Made by a program: the position numbers and the translations under genes. The notes under the pieces are model-generated. The model was given only the letters and a program-made list of their open reading frames with translations. It was not told the DNA's origin and ran no database searches. From an uncultured Alphaproteobacteria bacterium (GTDB lineage: Bacteria > Pseudomonadota > Alphaproteobacteria > Rs-D84), in the NCBI GenBank assembly GCA_937903135.1, contig CALDAH010000032.1, positions 1-24,248 on the forward strand: a stretch of 24,248 bases of DNA, written 5' to 3'. Of the stretch, positions 17,590-24,166 are shown in pieces; within the stretch, counting starts at the first letter, position 1, and every line of letters begins with the position of its first letter.

Positions 17590-18244
17590 TATAAAAACTT
17601 TTCCCGCGGAAACCATCGTTTACCGCAATGGCGAATATTGCCCTGATCTATCTACTATCGCCGACGGGGCAATTGATAAAAAATATAAAACGCCGGTTCA
17701 TATTATATATATCGGGGATATTGCCGGGGAAAATAATTTAAATATTAATCTATCCGCGGACGATCAACCGGTGTTTTTAAGCGTGAATATAAAGAATGAA
17801 AAGCCGGCCTTTTTGAATATTTTTATCAAAAACACCGGAAAAAATTCTGAAATTCGCGGACATATCTTGATGGAAAATCACAGCGATTTAAAATATAAAT
17901 GCACGGCGCATCATGCGGCCGCAAATACCGGGATTTTATTAAAGAATAAGTTAATTGCGAAAAATAAATCCCAATCGTCATTATCAGCGGTTGCAATAAT
18001 TGCAAACGACTGCGACGGGTGTATATCCGATATCGGCTTTGCCGCATTGGCCGCCAGGGACGCAAAAATTGAATTCACCCCGGCCCAGCGAATATCATCT
18101 ATACCCGCGGCCGCCGATCACAGTGCGGCGATATATTCCCCGAATTTTTCCCAGATACAATTCCTGCGCCAGGCGGGACTGGCCACGGCCGAGGTTGACG
18201 ACGCCCTGCGCGAGGCGTTTATTAACGATTTCCCGCTGTTTTAA
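17564..18244 (+). CDS. Short SufD-like protein (SufBD family, Fe-S cluster assembly)
   Basis: A 226-residue protein resembling the C-terminal half of SufB/SufD. Beta-strand-rich repeats are followed by HHAAANTG and a final block, DHSAAIYSPNFSQIQFLRQAGL. This aligns with the SufD sequence around CSHGATxGxLDExxLFYLRSRG; His186 matches the conserved His, while the neighbouring Cys is replaced by Asp. SufD normally has about 420 residues, so the N-terminal domain is missing. No sufB, sufC or sufS is in the window. A GTG at 17555 and an ATG at 17573 are alternative starts; I prefer 17564 because it follows the predicted transcription start. The family call is from motif recognition and carries some doubt. 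Confidence 0.65.
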   Translation: MSYMWNEFNIKTFPAETIVYRNGEYCPDLSTIADGAIDKKYKTPVHIIYIGDIAGENNLNINLSADDQPVFLSVNIKNEKPAFLNIFIKNTGKNSEIRGHILMENHSDLKYKCTAHHAAANTGILLKNKLIAKNKSQSSLSAVAIIANDCDGCISDIGFAALAARDAKIEFTPAQRISSIPAAADHSAAIYSPNFSQIQFLRQAGLATAEVDDALREAFINDFPLF

Positions 18245-18248
18245 CAAT

Positions 18249-18278
18249 AAAAAAATACGCCCGCTAAAAACGGACGTA
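18249..18278 (-). terminator. Intrinsic terminator of rpmJ
   Basis: Positions 18256-18263 and 18271-18278 form an 8-bp stem on the minus strand (one G-U pair) around a 7-base loop, followed by a run of seven T. On the plus strand the stem has a mismatch and a poor tail. Confidence 0.7.
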
Positions 18279-18302
18279 AATTAACTGATATCAGCAAATG
18301 GT

Positions 18303-18437
18303 TTATTTTTTCTTAAAACCTTGTTTTGCTTTGAACTTTGGATTATCAGGGTCAATTAAGATAACCTGTTTACCACGGCGAATTTGTTTTACATTACCGC
18401 GTTTTTTCCAAGCCTTTAATGAACTTAAAAATTTCAT
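18303..18437 (-). CDS. rpmJ: 50S ribosomal protein L36, zinc-free (type B)
   Basis: A 44-codon gene beginning MKFLSSLKAWKKRG, with core VKQIRRGKQVILIDP and the end NPKFKAKQGFKKK. This matches L36 of the YkgO/type-B kind found in alphaproteobacteria. No cysteine is present, so the zinc ribbon of C+ L36 is lost and the protein does not depend on zinc. AAGGA lies eight bases before the ATG, a good promoter precedes it and a terminator follows, so it is a single-gene unit. Confidence 0.93.
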   Translation of the reverse strand: MKFLSSLKAWKKRGNVKQIRRGKQVILIDPDNPKFKAKQGFKKK

Positions 18438-18460
18438 ATCTAAATCCTTTTTACGTGGGC

Positions 18461-18488
18461 ATTATAAACGCTTTTTGTAAAAAATCAA
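18461..18488 (-). promoter_or_regulatory. Promoter of rpmJ
   Basis: Minus-strand TTGATT (18488-18483), a 16-bp spacer and a perfect TATAAT (18466-18461). The predicted start near 18454 leaves a short leader of about 16 nt with AAGGA. Confidence 0.6.
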
Positions 18489-18562
18489 ATAATTAATAAT
18501 ATTTTTTTGTTGTTTTTGTTGTGCCTGTTAGTTTTGTTAAAAACGTTTATTAGTTTTTTATT

Positions 18563-18720
18563 AACAGGTTTTCAACAATTTTTTCCCGGTTTTTTGGCCG
18601 TTTTTGTTTAGATGTTGAAAAAACAGCTGTTTTAATTAACTGTTAATAACCCCGGCGTTTTTAACTGTTTTAACAAAATTTACCGGGAATTTTTTGTGCT
18701 TGTTGAAAACTGTTGAAATT
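18563..18720. repeat. Cluster of short direct and inverted repeats upstream of virB3
   Basis: The 314-bp gene-free stretch 18438-18751 is AT-rich. TGTTGAAA occurs at 18613, 18701 and 18711, and inverted at 18570-18577. TTAACTGTT occurs at 18636 and 18661. AAAACAGCTGTTTT (18620-18633) is a 14-bp palindrome. CCCGG (18652-18656) and CCGGG (18683-18687) could form a stem followed by AATTTTTT, a possible terminator. The two copies at 18701 and 18711 are ten bases apart and overlap the virB3 promoter, so they could be operators. Confidence 0.5.
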
Positions 18721-18728
18721 GTTATAAT
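18700..18728 (+). promoter_or_regulatory. Promoter of the virB3-virB4 operon
   Basis: TTGTTG (18700-18705), a 17-bp spacer and a perfect TATAAT (18723-18728). The predicted start is near 18735. A strong ribosome site, GGGGAGGG (18741-18748), precedes the virB3 ATG. The -35 and spacer contain the tandem TGTTGAAA copies. Confidence 0.5.
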
Positions 18729-18751
18729 TTTATTACCCACGGGGAGGGAAC

Positions 18752-19048
18752 ATGAAACAGCAAGTTTTAAAAGCATTAGCGAATCCTGCGCGCATATTTT
18801 ATGTGCCGTATTCGTTGGCTGTTATTAACTTTGCCCTGCAATTTATACTGTTTATTATAATCTTTACCATTGGGTTAATTTTATACGGGGCACAGAGCTG
18901 GGTAAATCCTTTGTACTTTTTAATATCTGTTTGCGTGGTTCATATGATTTTAGCATTCTTTTCAAAACGCGAACCACAGCTCGGGCAGATAGTATCGGCA
19001 AAAATACAGTTATTTAAGCGTAGAATACCGAATAGATTGGCGGCATAA
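18752..19048 (+). CDS. virB3: Type IV secretion protein VirB3
   Basis: A small inner-membrane protein (98 residues) of the type IV secretion machine. The N-terminal LKALANPARIFYVPYSL matches the VirB3 pattern (L-x-R/N-P-A-x-x-x-G/Y-VP). Two membrane segments lie at about 20-46 and 52-71, followed by a cytoplasmic tail KREPQLGQIVSAKIQLF like the family's DP-rich end. The best ribosome site of the window precedes it. virB4 starts one base after the stop, which is the normal order. Confidence 0.85.
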   Translation: MKQQVLKALANPARIFYVPYSLAVINFALQFILFIIIFTIGLILYGAQSWVNPLYFLISVCVVHMILAFFSKREPQLGQIVSAKIQLFKRRIPNRLAA

Positions 19049-19049
19049 C

Positions 19050-21470
19050 ATGAATGGATTTTTTGAATATTTTGCAGGCAGTGGTTTTCCAATAACACTT
19101 ACCATTTTATCTATGGCGGTGGTTTTTGTGTTTATTATTATGATGATGTATATCCCGGTTTTAACCCGTAAAATTTTTCCACGTTTCGGGTATTCAAACT
19201 ATGCAAAATATTTACCGTTTAAAACGGTATATGACGATAATTCAATTGAACTAACCGACGGCAGTTTAATTCGCGTCTATCGCGTGGTCGGTATTCAGAC
19301 CAGTATGCAAGACGACGCAACACGTGAAAACTTTTTAAATCTGCGTGCGCAGCTGTTTAATCAAATTCGTGACCCGAATGTTGTTATGCGCTTTTTTATG
19401 GTTCGCGACGCCGCGGACGAGGATACGGATTATGAATTTCATCAGCCCGTATTGCAAAAAATCTATGATAAATGGCGGGCACAGGGTCTGCGGATATTTT
19501 TAAATAATTATTATATTGTTTTATCGGTATCCGGTTCGGGCGCACGCGATAAACTTAACCAATACGGGAATTATATTGAATCTGTTTTAGCACCGTATAA
19601 GCCATCGGTTTTAAAGAATAAAAGCCCGGATAATATGGCGCGTTTCTTTGGTCGGATTTTATCCCCGATTACCAAACCGGCGCCGGCGGTATGCGATGGG
19701 GATATTGCCAACGTTGTAACTGTTGACGATGTTGAGTTTTTAAAAGACGGCCTGGTTCGGTATATTAGCGGGGAAAAGCAATCATTCGCCGCGATGGTGT
19801 CGTTTAAGGTATCGCCGGATTATCTGGATGAAGAGTTCTTTGCGTCAATATCTACGATTCAAACGGAAATGATTTGCATGAACGGATTTCGCATAATGGG
19901 CGTCGCGGACGTAGAGGCCACAATACGTCAACGTCGTGCAACGGCGGATGAAAACGAGTCATCGGCCCGTGAACAGATATCGGTTGCCCAGTCGGCAATG
20001 GATGAAAATATATCCGGGAATCAAAGTTTGGTTAACTATTACCCGTTATTTGTTTTATACGGTGCGACGCCCGATGAATTACAGAAATATGTTGACGAGT
20101 TTAAAAAAATATCTGCGACATTTGGCGTATCCCCGATTGTTGAAACATTTGCGTCAAAGGTTTCGTGGTTCGCCCAGATCCCAGGGTTTGATGTTTTCCC
20201 ACGCAGCTTTAAGGTTTTATCACGGGCAGCGGCGACAACAATTCCAATGTCGACGCAACCGCGCGGCGTTGCAAATTCCGACTGGGGCTCGGGGCCGGTT
20301 GTTGTATTCCCAACCGCCCAGGGGACACCATATCAGTTTCAATTTCATGTATCCGATAAACCTGCGGCCGTGGCACATACGCTAACAATCGGGCCGACCG
20401 GTGGTGGAAAAACCACGCTTTTCTCGTTCCTAATTGCGCAGTCAATGCGTCATCAGCGTTTAAAGGCATTCTTTTTTGACCGAAACAAAGGGGCCGAGAT
20501 ATTTACCCTATCGGTCGGGGGAAAGTATGTAACGATGCAGGGCAAAGAAAAAAATACCGACCCGATGGAAAAGTCGTTTCAGACGCATCTAAATCCGTTA
20601 AAGATGGCGGATACGGCTGCTAATCGTGCGTTTCTGCGTCGCTGGTTCGCGATTATTTCAGATCAATCCGATCCCGCGTCCGCCGACGAGATTGCGCGCG
20701 CCGTATCGGTAAACTTTGATTATTTATCCGACAAGGACAGACTGCTAAGAAATCTATGGGAGAGCTGTTTTTCATCGGCAGGTAATATGCGTGCGGCATT
20801 AAAGAAATGGGTAGATCCGCTGCAGTACGGTGATATATTTAACGATACATCGGATACGCTGGATTTAAGTGCGCGTTTAACAACATTTGATTTTACAGAT
20901 ATTTTACAAGACGAGGTATTAGCCCCGGCCGTTATATCGTATATCCTGCACAGAATAAATAACACAACAGTTGCAGGTGGAAATCCGTCACTGATTATGA
21001 TTGACGAAACCGCACCGATGCTGGAAAATAAAATGTTCCGGGATAATTTTATAACCGGTCTGCAGGAAGGGCGTAAAAACCGTCAGGCATATATGGTCGC
21101 ATTTCAGCGCGCAAATGTTTTAGATAAACTTGGCATCGGCGACGTCGTTCGTGGCCAGGCGCAGACAGTTCTGTTTTTCCGAAATCCCGCCGCCGATAGA
21201 AACGATTATGCACACTGGAATCTGAACCCGCTGGAGATGGCATTTATCCAGGGCAAGGCGTATCCGAGCCTTAAACGCGCAGTGTTATTATCCCGACCCG
21301 TTACCGGGGAATCGGTTATTTTGAATACAGAACTCGGGGGGCTCGGCAATCTGTTGCGATTGTTTGAATCCGGGCGTTCGTCGGTTCTGTTGGCCGAAGA
21401 GCTGTATAAAATGTACGGAAATAACTTCGTTGCCGAATATTTAAAAAAGCAGGGGGCAGGTGATATTTAA
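19050..21470 (+). CDS. virB4: Type IV secretion ATPase VirB4
   Basis: The conserved secretion ATPase (806 residues) that powers assembly and transfer at the inner membrane. Walker A is GPTGGGKTT (448-456) and Walker B is LIMIDE (648-653); QEGRKNRQAYMVAFQ follows as the family's motif after Walker B. The N-terminal half (DGSLIRVYRVVGI and onward) is the CagE/TrbE/VirB4 domain. A single strong hydrophobic segment (about 13-36) near the N-terminus would anchor it in the membrane. Length is normal for VirB4. Confidence 0.95.
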   Translation: MNGFFEYFAGSGFPITLTILSMAVVFVFIIMMMYIPVLTRKIFPRFGYSNYAKYLPFKTVYDDNSIELTDGSLIRVYRVVGIQTSMQDDATRENFLNLRAQLFNQIRDPNVVMRFFMVRDAADEDTDYEFHQPVLQKIYDKWRAQGLRIFLNNYYIVLSVSGSGARDKLNQYGNYIESVLAPYKPSVLKNKSPDNMARFFGRILSPITKPAPAVCDGDIANVVTVDDVEFLKDGLVRYISGEKQSFAAMVSFKVSPDYLDEEFFASISTIQTEMICMNGFRIMGVADVEATIRQRRATADENESSAREQISVAQSAMDENISGNQSLVNYYPLFVLYGATPDELQKYVDEFKKISATFGVSPIVETFASKVSWFAQIPGFDVFPRSFKVLSRAAATTIPMSTQPRGVANSDWGSGPVVVFPTAQGTPYQFQFHVSDKPAAVAHTLTIGPTGGGKTTLFSFLIAQSMRHQRLKAFFFDRNKGAEIFTLSVGGKYVTMQGKEKNTDPMEKSFQTHLNPLKMADTAANRAFLRRWFAIISDQSDPASADEIARAVSVNFDYLSDKDRLLRNLWESCFSSAGNMRAALKKWVDPLQYGDIFNDTSDTLDLSARLTTFDFTDILQDEVLAPAVISYILHRINNTTVAGGNPSLIMIDETAPMLENKMFRDNFITGLQEGRKNRQAYMVAFQRANVLDKLGIGDVVRGQAQTVLFFRNPAADRNDYAHWNLNPLEMAFIQGKAYPSLKRAVLLSRPVTGESVILNTELGGLGNLLRLFESGRSSVLLAEELYKMYGNNFVAEYLKKQGAGDI

Positions 21471-21481
21471 TCTGCGCTGGG

Positions 21482-22096
21482 ATGTATAAAAAATTTCTGT
21501 TCATCCTTTTGTCGGGGGTTATATCAGCGGCGCGGGCCGATGATTGTATTGATTATAAACTTACCCCGAAAATTGTTATAGATTCCCCCGACTGGACCAA
21601 GGAGGTTGTACAACCACTGTCCCCGATGGATTTATTACACGGCAACGTTATTGCGACCATGGTTGATAACTATGACATTATTGCCGATATTACGCCAATA
21701 GAAGACGGTTTCTGTGTCGGTTTAAAATCTGTTAATGCAACGATCGGGTATAGCGATTTCTTGGTTCAAATTGATATTCGCCACGTCCCAGATTCATGTT
21801 CATATAACGCAATTTTATCCCACGAGGATCAGCATATTCGCGCATATTTATCCGTAATTGATGATTTTAAGGCTGATTTAAATCAATCGGTATATTCCGC
21901 GGCAGATGCTGTTATGCCAATATTTGTTCCATTACAATCCGATATTCCCGCGGCCGTGGATAAATTAAACGAAAAACTGCAGCAGCATCCTGATGTTGTT
22001 TTAATAAAACAGAAAATAAAAGCAGCCGAGGAAATCCGTAACAAACGCGTTGATGAATATAATAACTCGGATATGCTGAAAAAATGTTTTGAGTAA
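21482..22096 (+). CDS. Secreted protein with HExxH motif, possible zinc peptidase
   Basis: A 204-residue protein with a clear signal peptide (MYKKFLFILLSGVISAARA, cleavage after residue 19). The mature part has four Cys (22, 78, 106, 202), which could form disulfides in the periplasm. The segment AILSHEDQHIRAYLSVIDDF contains HExxH at 114-118, the zinc-binding motif of many metallopeptidases; a third ligand is not evident. The C-terminal third is helical and charged. It follows virB4 by 11 bp in the same direction, so it is probably in the same operon. I do not recognise the family for certain; a DUF922-like secreted protease is one possibility, and loss of activity another. Confidence 0.75.
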   Translation: MYKKFLFILLSGVISAARADDCIDYKLTPKIVIDSPDWTKEVVQPLSPMDLLHGNVIATMVDNYDIIADITPIEDGFCVGLKSVNATIGYSDFLVQIDIRHVPDSCSYNAILSHEDQHIRAYLSVIDDFKADLNQSVYSAADAVMPIFVPLQSDIPAAVDKLNEKLQQHPDVVLIKQKIKAAEEIRNKRVDEYNNSDMLKKCFE

Positions 22097-22144
22097 AAAA
22101 CGCCCATGCGATAAAAATCACAGAATATCTGCTAGGATTTTCGC
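22095..22144 (-). terminator. Possible weak terminator of the ABC-F gene
   Basis: On the minus strand GCGAAAATC (from 22144) pairs with GATTTTTATCGC (bulged) and is followed, after a few bases, by TTTTTT (22100-22095). It also lies just behind the HExxH gene, for which no good plus-strand T run exists. Confidence 0.3.
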
Positions 22145-22160
22145 GTATAATTAATCTAAT

Positions 22161-23774
22161 CTATTCTGTTTTGTTCGCGAAATAATAGTGTTCCATGGTG
22201 CTGTGATCATATTCTTCTATGCGGCCCGATGGTAAGATTAGCATACGATTAATACCGATCTGTTCAACAAAGTCGGGGTTATGACTAACCACTATGATCG
22301 TTCCACAATAGTCGCGAAAATTATCCCCAATAATTCGTTGAGTTTCCGGATCAAGGTGGTTTGTCGGTTCATCAAGTATTAGCATATTTGCGCGACGCAG
22401 TAACATCTTGCACAGTGCCACGCGGGCACGTTCACCGGGGGATAAAACAGATATTTTTTTTACAACATCTGTTCCGCTAAACAAGAAGTTTGCCAGAACA
22501 GCACGCAGCTGTTGATCTGTATAATCATCGCTTGCCACGTTTTCTATAATAGTTTTATTTAAATCCAATAATTCCAGTTCCTGGGCATAGTACGCAATAT
22601 CGGTTTTAGGGTTAATTTTAATATCACCACGTTCAGGTGTTAAAAATCCCATGATTAGTTTTAAAAGTGTTGATTTTCCCGTCCCATTTTCACCAACGAC
22701 TAAAAACCTTTCGCCGCCTGTTATATAAAACGATAAATTACGATACAATAAACGTTGGCCGGGAAAACGAAACCATAGGTTTTCAATCATTATCGGTATA
22801 CGTGCCCCGGGACGCATTGGCGTTAGATCCATTTGTATTTTTTTATAAATCTGTTCACGCTGTGTCCTGGCGGCTAAAATCTTAGCCAGCTGGGCGGCAC
22901 GTGTATTGCCGGCCTTTTTTATACTATGGTTGGTCGGACTGGCGGAGCGGGCACGGTTTATAAATTCATTTAAGTGTTGAATCTGTCGTTCTTCGCTGGC
23001 GATTTGTTTGTCGCGTGCACGCTTAATTTCAGCAGACTTTTTTTTATATTCGTTATAATTTCCTGTAAATACACTGATCTTATGCGACGTTTTATCAATA
23101 TATAATATTTTATCTACGATTTTATTTAGAAATTCTGTATCGTGACTGATAATTAAAACCATACCTTTATATTTTCGCAGGTATTCGGTTACGAAATCTT
23201 TTGTTGTCACGTCAAGGTGGTTTGTCGGTTCATCAAGTAATAAAATTTCCGGCATAGAATATAACATACGGGCAAACGCCACCTTGGATTTTTGACCGCC
23301 GGATAAATTACACAGCGGTGAATCCAGTAATTCCATGTTAAATTTCATATTATCAATTAATGAAAGCAGGGCGTCCTCGGCATTGTATACCTGATAATAA
23401 TCCAATTCATCTTGAATCCGCGAGATTTCGTTTATTATCTCTGGGCTATCGGGTGTAACGGCAATTTTATCATATGCCGCCTGCAGTTTTTCCTGCAGAT
23501 CTTTTATCGGGCGACCAGATAGCAGGAAATCCCATACGGTTATATTCATATCCGGAATATTAATAGTTTGCGGCAGGTATCCGATCCGCGAATTTGCAAT
23601 ATTTATTTTCCCTGCATCTGGTATAATCTCGCCCGATAATATACGAAATAGTGTGGTTTTCCCTGCGCCATTTACGCCTATGATGCCAACTTTGTCGCGC
23701 GGGGACAGGTTAAATTCGGCGTCCGAATATATTATCGTTGTCCCAAAAGATAAACATAGACCTGTTGCATTCAT
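22161..23774 (-). CDS. ABC-F family ATPase (ribosome-acting)
   Basis: Soluble tandem ABC protein (537 residues from the chosen ATG) with no membrane segments. Domain 1 has Walker A GVNGAGKTT (33-41), signature LSGGQ (157-161) and LLLDEPTNHLD (178-188). Domain 2 has GENGTGKST (361-369), signature LSPGER (444-449) and LILDEPTNHLD (465-475). The charged linker (about 235-325) is the ABC-F hallmark and reaches into the ribosome in studied members. Its subfamily (EttA, Uup, YbiT or resistance type) cannot be told here. The frame continues upstream to an ATG at 23786 and a TTG at 23804; none has a Shine-Dalgarno. I chose 23774 because MNATGLCLSFG matches the usual ABC-F start. Confidence 0.93.
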   Translation of the reverse strand: MNATGLCLSFGTTIIYSDAEFNLSPRDKVGIIGVNGAGKTTLFRILSGEIIPDAGKINIANSRIGYLPQTINIPDMNITVWDFLLSGRPIKDLQEKLQAAYDKIAVTPDSPEIINEISRIQDELDYYQVYNAEDALLSLIDNMKFNMELLDSPLCNLSGGQKSKVAFARMLYSMPEILLLDEPTNHLDVTTKDFVTEYLRKYKGMVLIISHDTEFLNKIVDKILYIDKTSHKISVFTGNYNEYKKKSAEIKRARDKQIASEERQIQHLNEFINRARSASPTNHSIKKAGNTRAAQLAKILAARTQREQIYKKIQMDLTPMRPGARIPIMIENLWFRFPGQRLLYRNLSFYITGGERFLVVGENGTGKSTLLKLIMGFLTPERGDIKINPKTDIAYYAQELELLDLNKTIIENVASDDYTDQQLRAVLANFLFSGTDVVKKISVLSPGERARVALCKMLLRRANMLILDEPTNHLDPETQRIIGDNFRDYCGTIIVVSHNPDFVEQIGINRMLILPSGRIEEYDHSTMEHYYFANKTE

Positions 23775-23873
23775 AATACATGGCATTTTATGAAATAAAA
23801 ACAATATCGCAAGGTAAAAACAATAGTATTTTGTATAATTTATAAGATATTTTTCGTTTCTTAGCGATGTTGT

Positions 23874-23902
23874 TTGTTTTTATTAAATATTTCTGATAAA
23901 CT
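23874..23902 (+). promoter_or_regulatory. Putative promoter of the structured RNA
   Basis: TTGTTT (23874-23879), a 17-bp spacer and TAAACT (23897-23902), the same -10 as proposed for mreC. The predicted start near 23909 coincides with the first base of a 10-bp hairpin. Confidence 0.45.
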
Positions 23903-23950
23903 TTATTACGAGTCCACAGGGATGTGGATTCGGGGTTGTTAGAAGCCTCT

Positions 23951-24055
23951 ATGAGTGCGGTGCAGAATTGCGCCGTTATCTGGTGTAATTGGTGCAATCT
24001 GCACCGTTATATCCCTGACCACGGAATTGTGTGGCCGGGGAGCTGTTTGCTATAA
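23951..24055 (+). CDS. Cys/Trp-rich 34-codon ORF inside the structured RNA
   Basis: ATG at 23951 opens a frame to TAA at 24053-24055. The peptide includes VIWCNWCNLHRYIPDHG and has four Cys and three Trp. Only a weak AGAAG precedes it. It overlaps stem P2, whose base pairing better explains the sequence, so this may be a chance ORF; a leader peptide with Trp/Cys codons is the alternative. Confidence 0.15.
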   Translation: MSAVQNCAVIWCNWCNLHRYIPDHGIVWPGSCLL

Positions 24056-24118
24056 AATAGGTTTGTGTTAACCAAAAGCAGCAGAATCATTCACTCATAT
24101 GATTTCTAAACTCCCCGA

Positions 24119-24146
24119 CCGCCATCAATTGGCGGCTTAATTTTTT
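24119..24146 (+). terminator. Intrinsic terminator just before the last ORF
   Basis: CCGCCA (24119-24124) and TGGCGG (24130-24135) enclose TCAAT, followed by CTTAATTTTTT. The T run ends 8 bases before an AGGAGG Shine-Dalgarno, as in riboswitches and attenuators. Confidence 0.8.
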
Positions 24147-24154
24147 AAAACCAT

Positions 24155-24160
24155 AGGAGG
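24155..24160 (+). promoter_or_regulatory. Consensus Shine-Dalgarno AGGAGG
   Basis: A full AGGAGG lies 6 bases before ATA (24167) and 3 before ATT (24164). No ATG, GTG or TTG lies in the open frame that follows. Confidence 0.65.
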
Positions 24161-24166
24161 AAAATT

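Larger units (their letters stand above)
23909..24146 (+). ncRNA. Candidate structured leader RNA or sRNA of about 240 nt
   Basis: P1: 23909-23918 pairs with 23923-23932 (10 bp, one G-U) with the GNRA loop GGGA. P2: 23958-23965 pairs with 23999-24006 and 23967-23974 with 23991-23998, a 16-bp stem with one bulged A. P3: 24013-24022 pairs with 24031-24040. P4: CGGGGAG (24036-24042) pairs with CTCCCCG (24111-24117), enclosing a hairpin at 24083-24107. P3 and P4 share 24036-24040 and exclude each other. A terminator closes it. No tmRNA, SRP, RNase P, T-box or rRNA signature is visible. The structure was read by eye. Confidence 0.5.

Noticed and set aside
18298..18480. Plus-strand 60-codon ORF opposite rpmJ
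   Set aside because: It is the antisense of the L36 gene and its promoter, which match a known family.
18438..18751. Replication origin in the AT-rich repeat region
   Set aside because: No proper DnaA boxes (TTATCCACA type) were seen, only a loose match at TTATTAACA; the repeats have another consensus.
23775..23804. TTG start at 23804 for the ABC-F gene
   Set aside because: The extra ten residues do not fit the family and no Shine-Dalgarno precedes the TTG.
23909..24146. tmRNA, 6S, SRP, RNase P or T-box RNA
   Set aside because: The conserved sequences of these RNAs were looked for by eye and not found; 6S cannot be fully excluded because it is defined mostly by structure.
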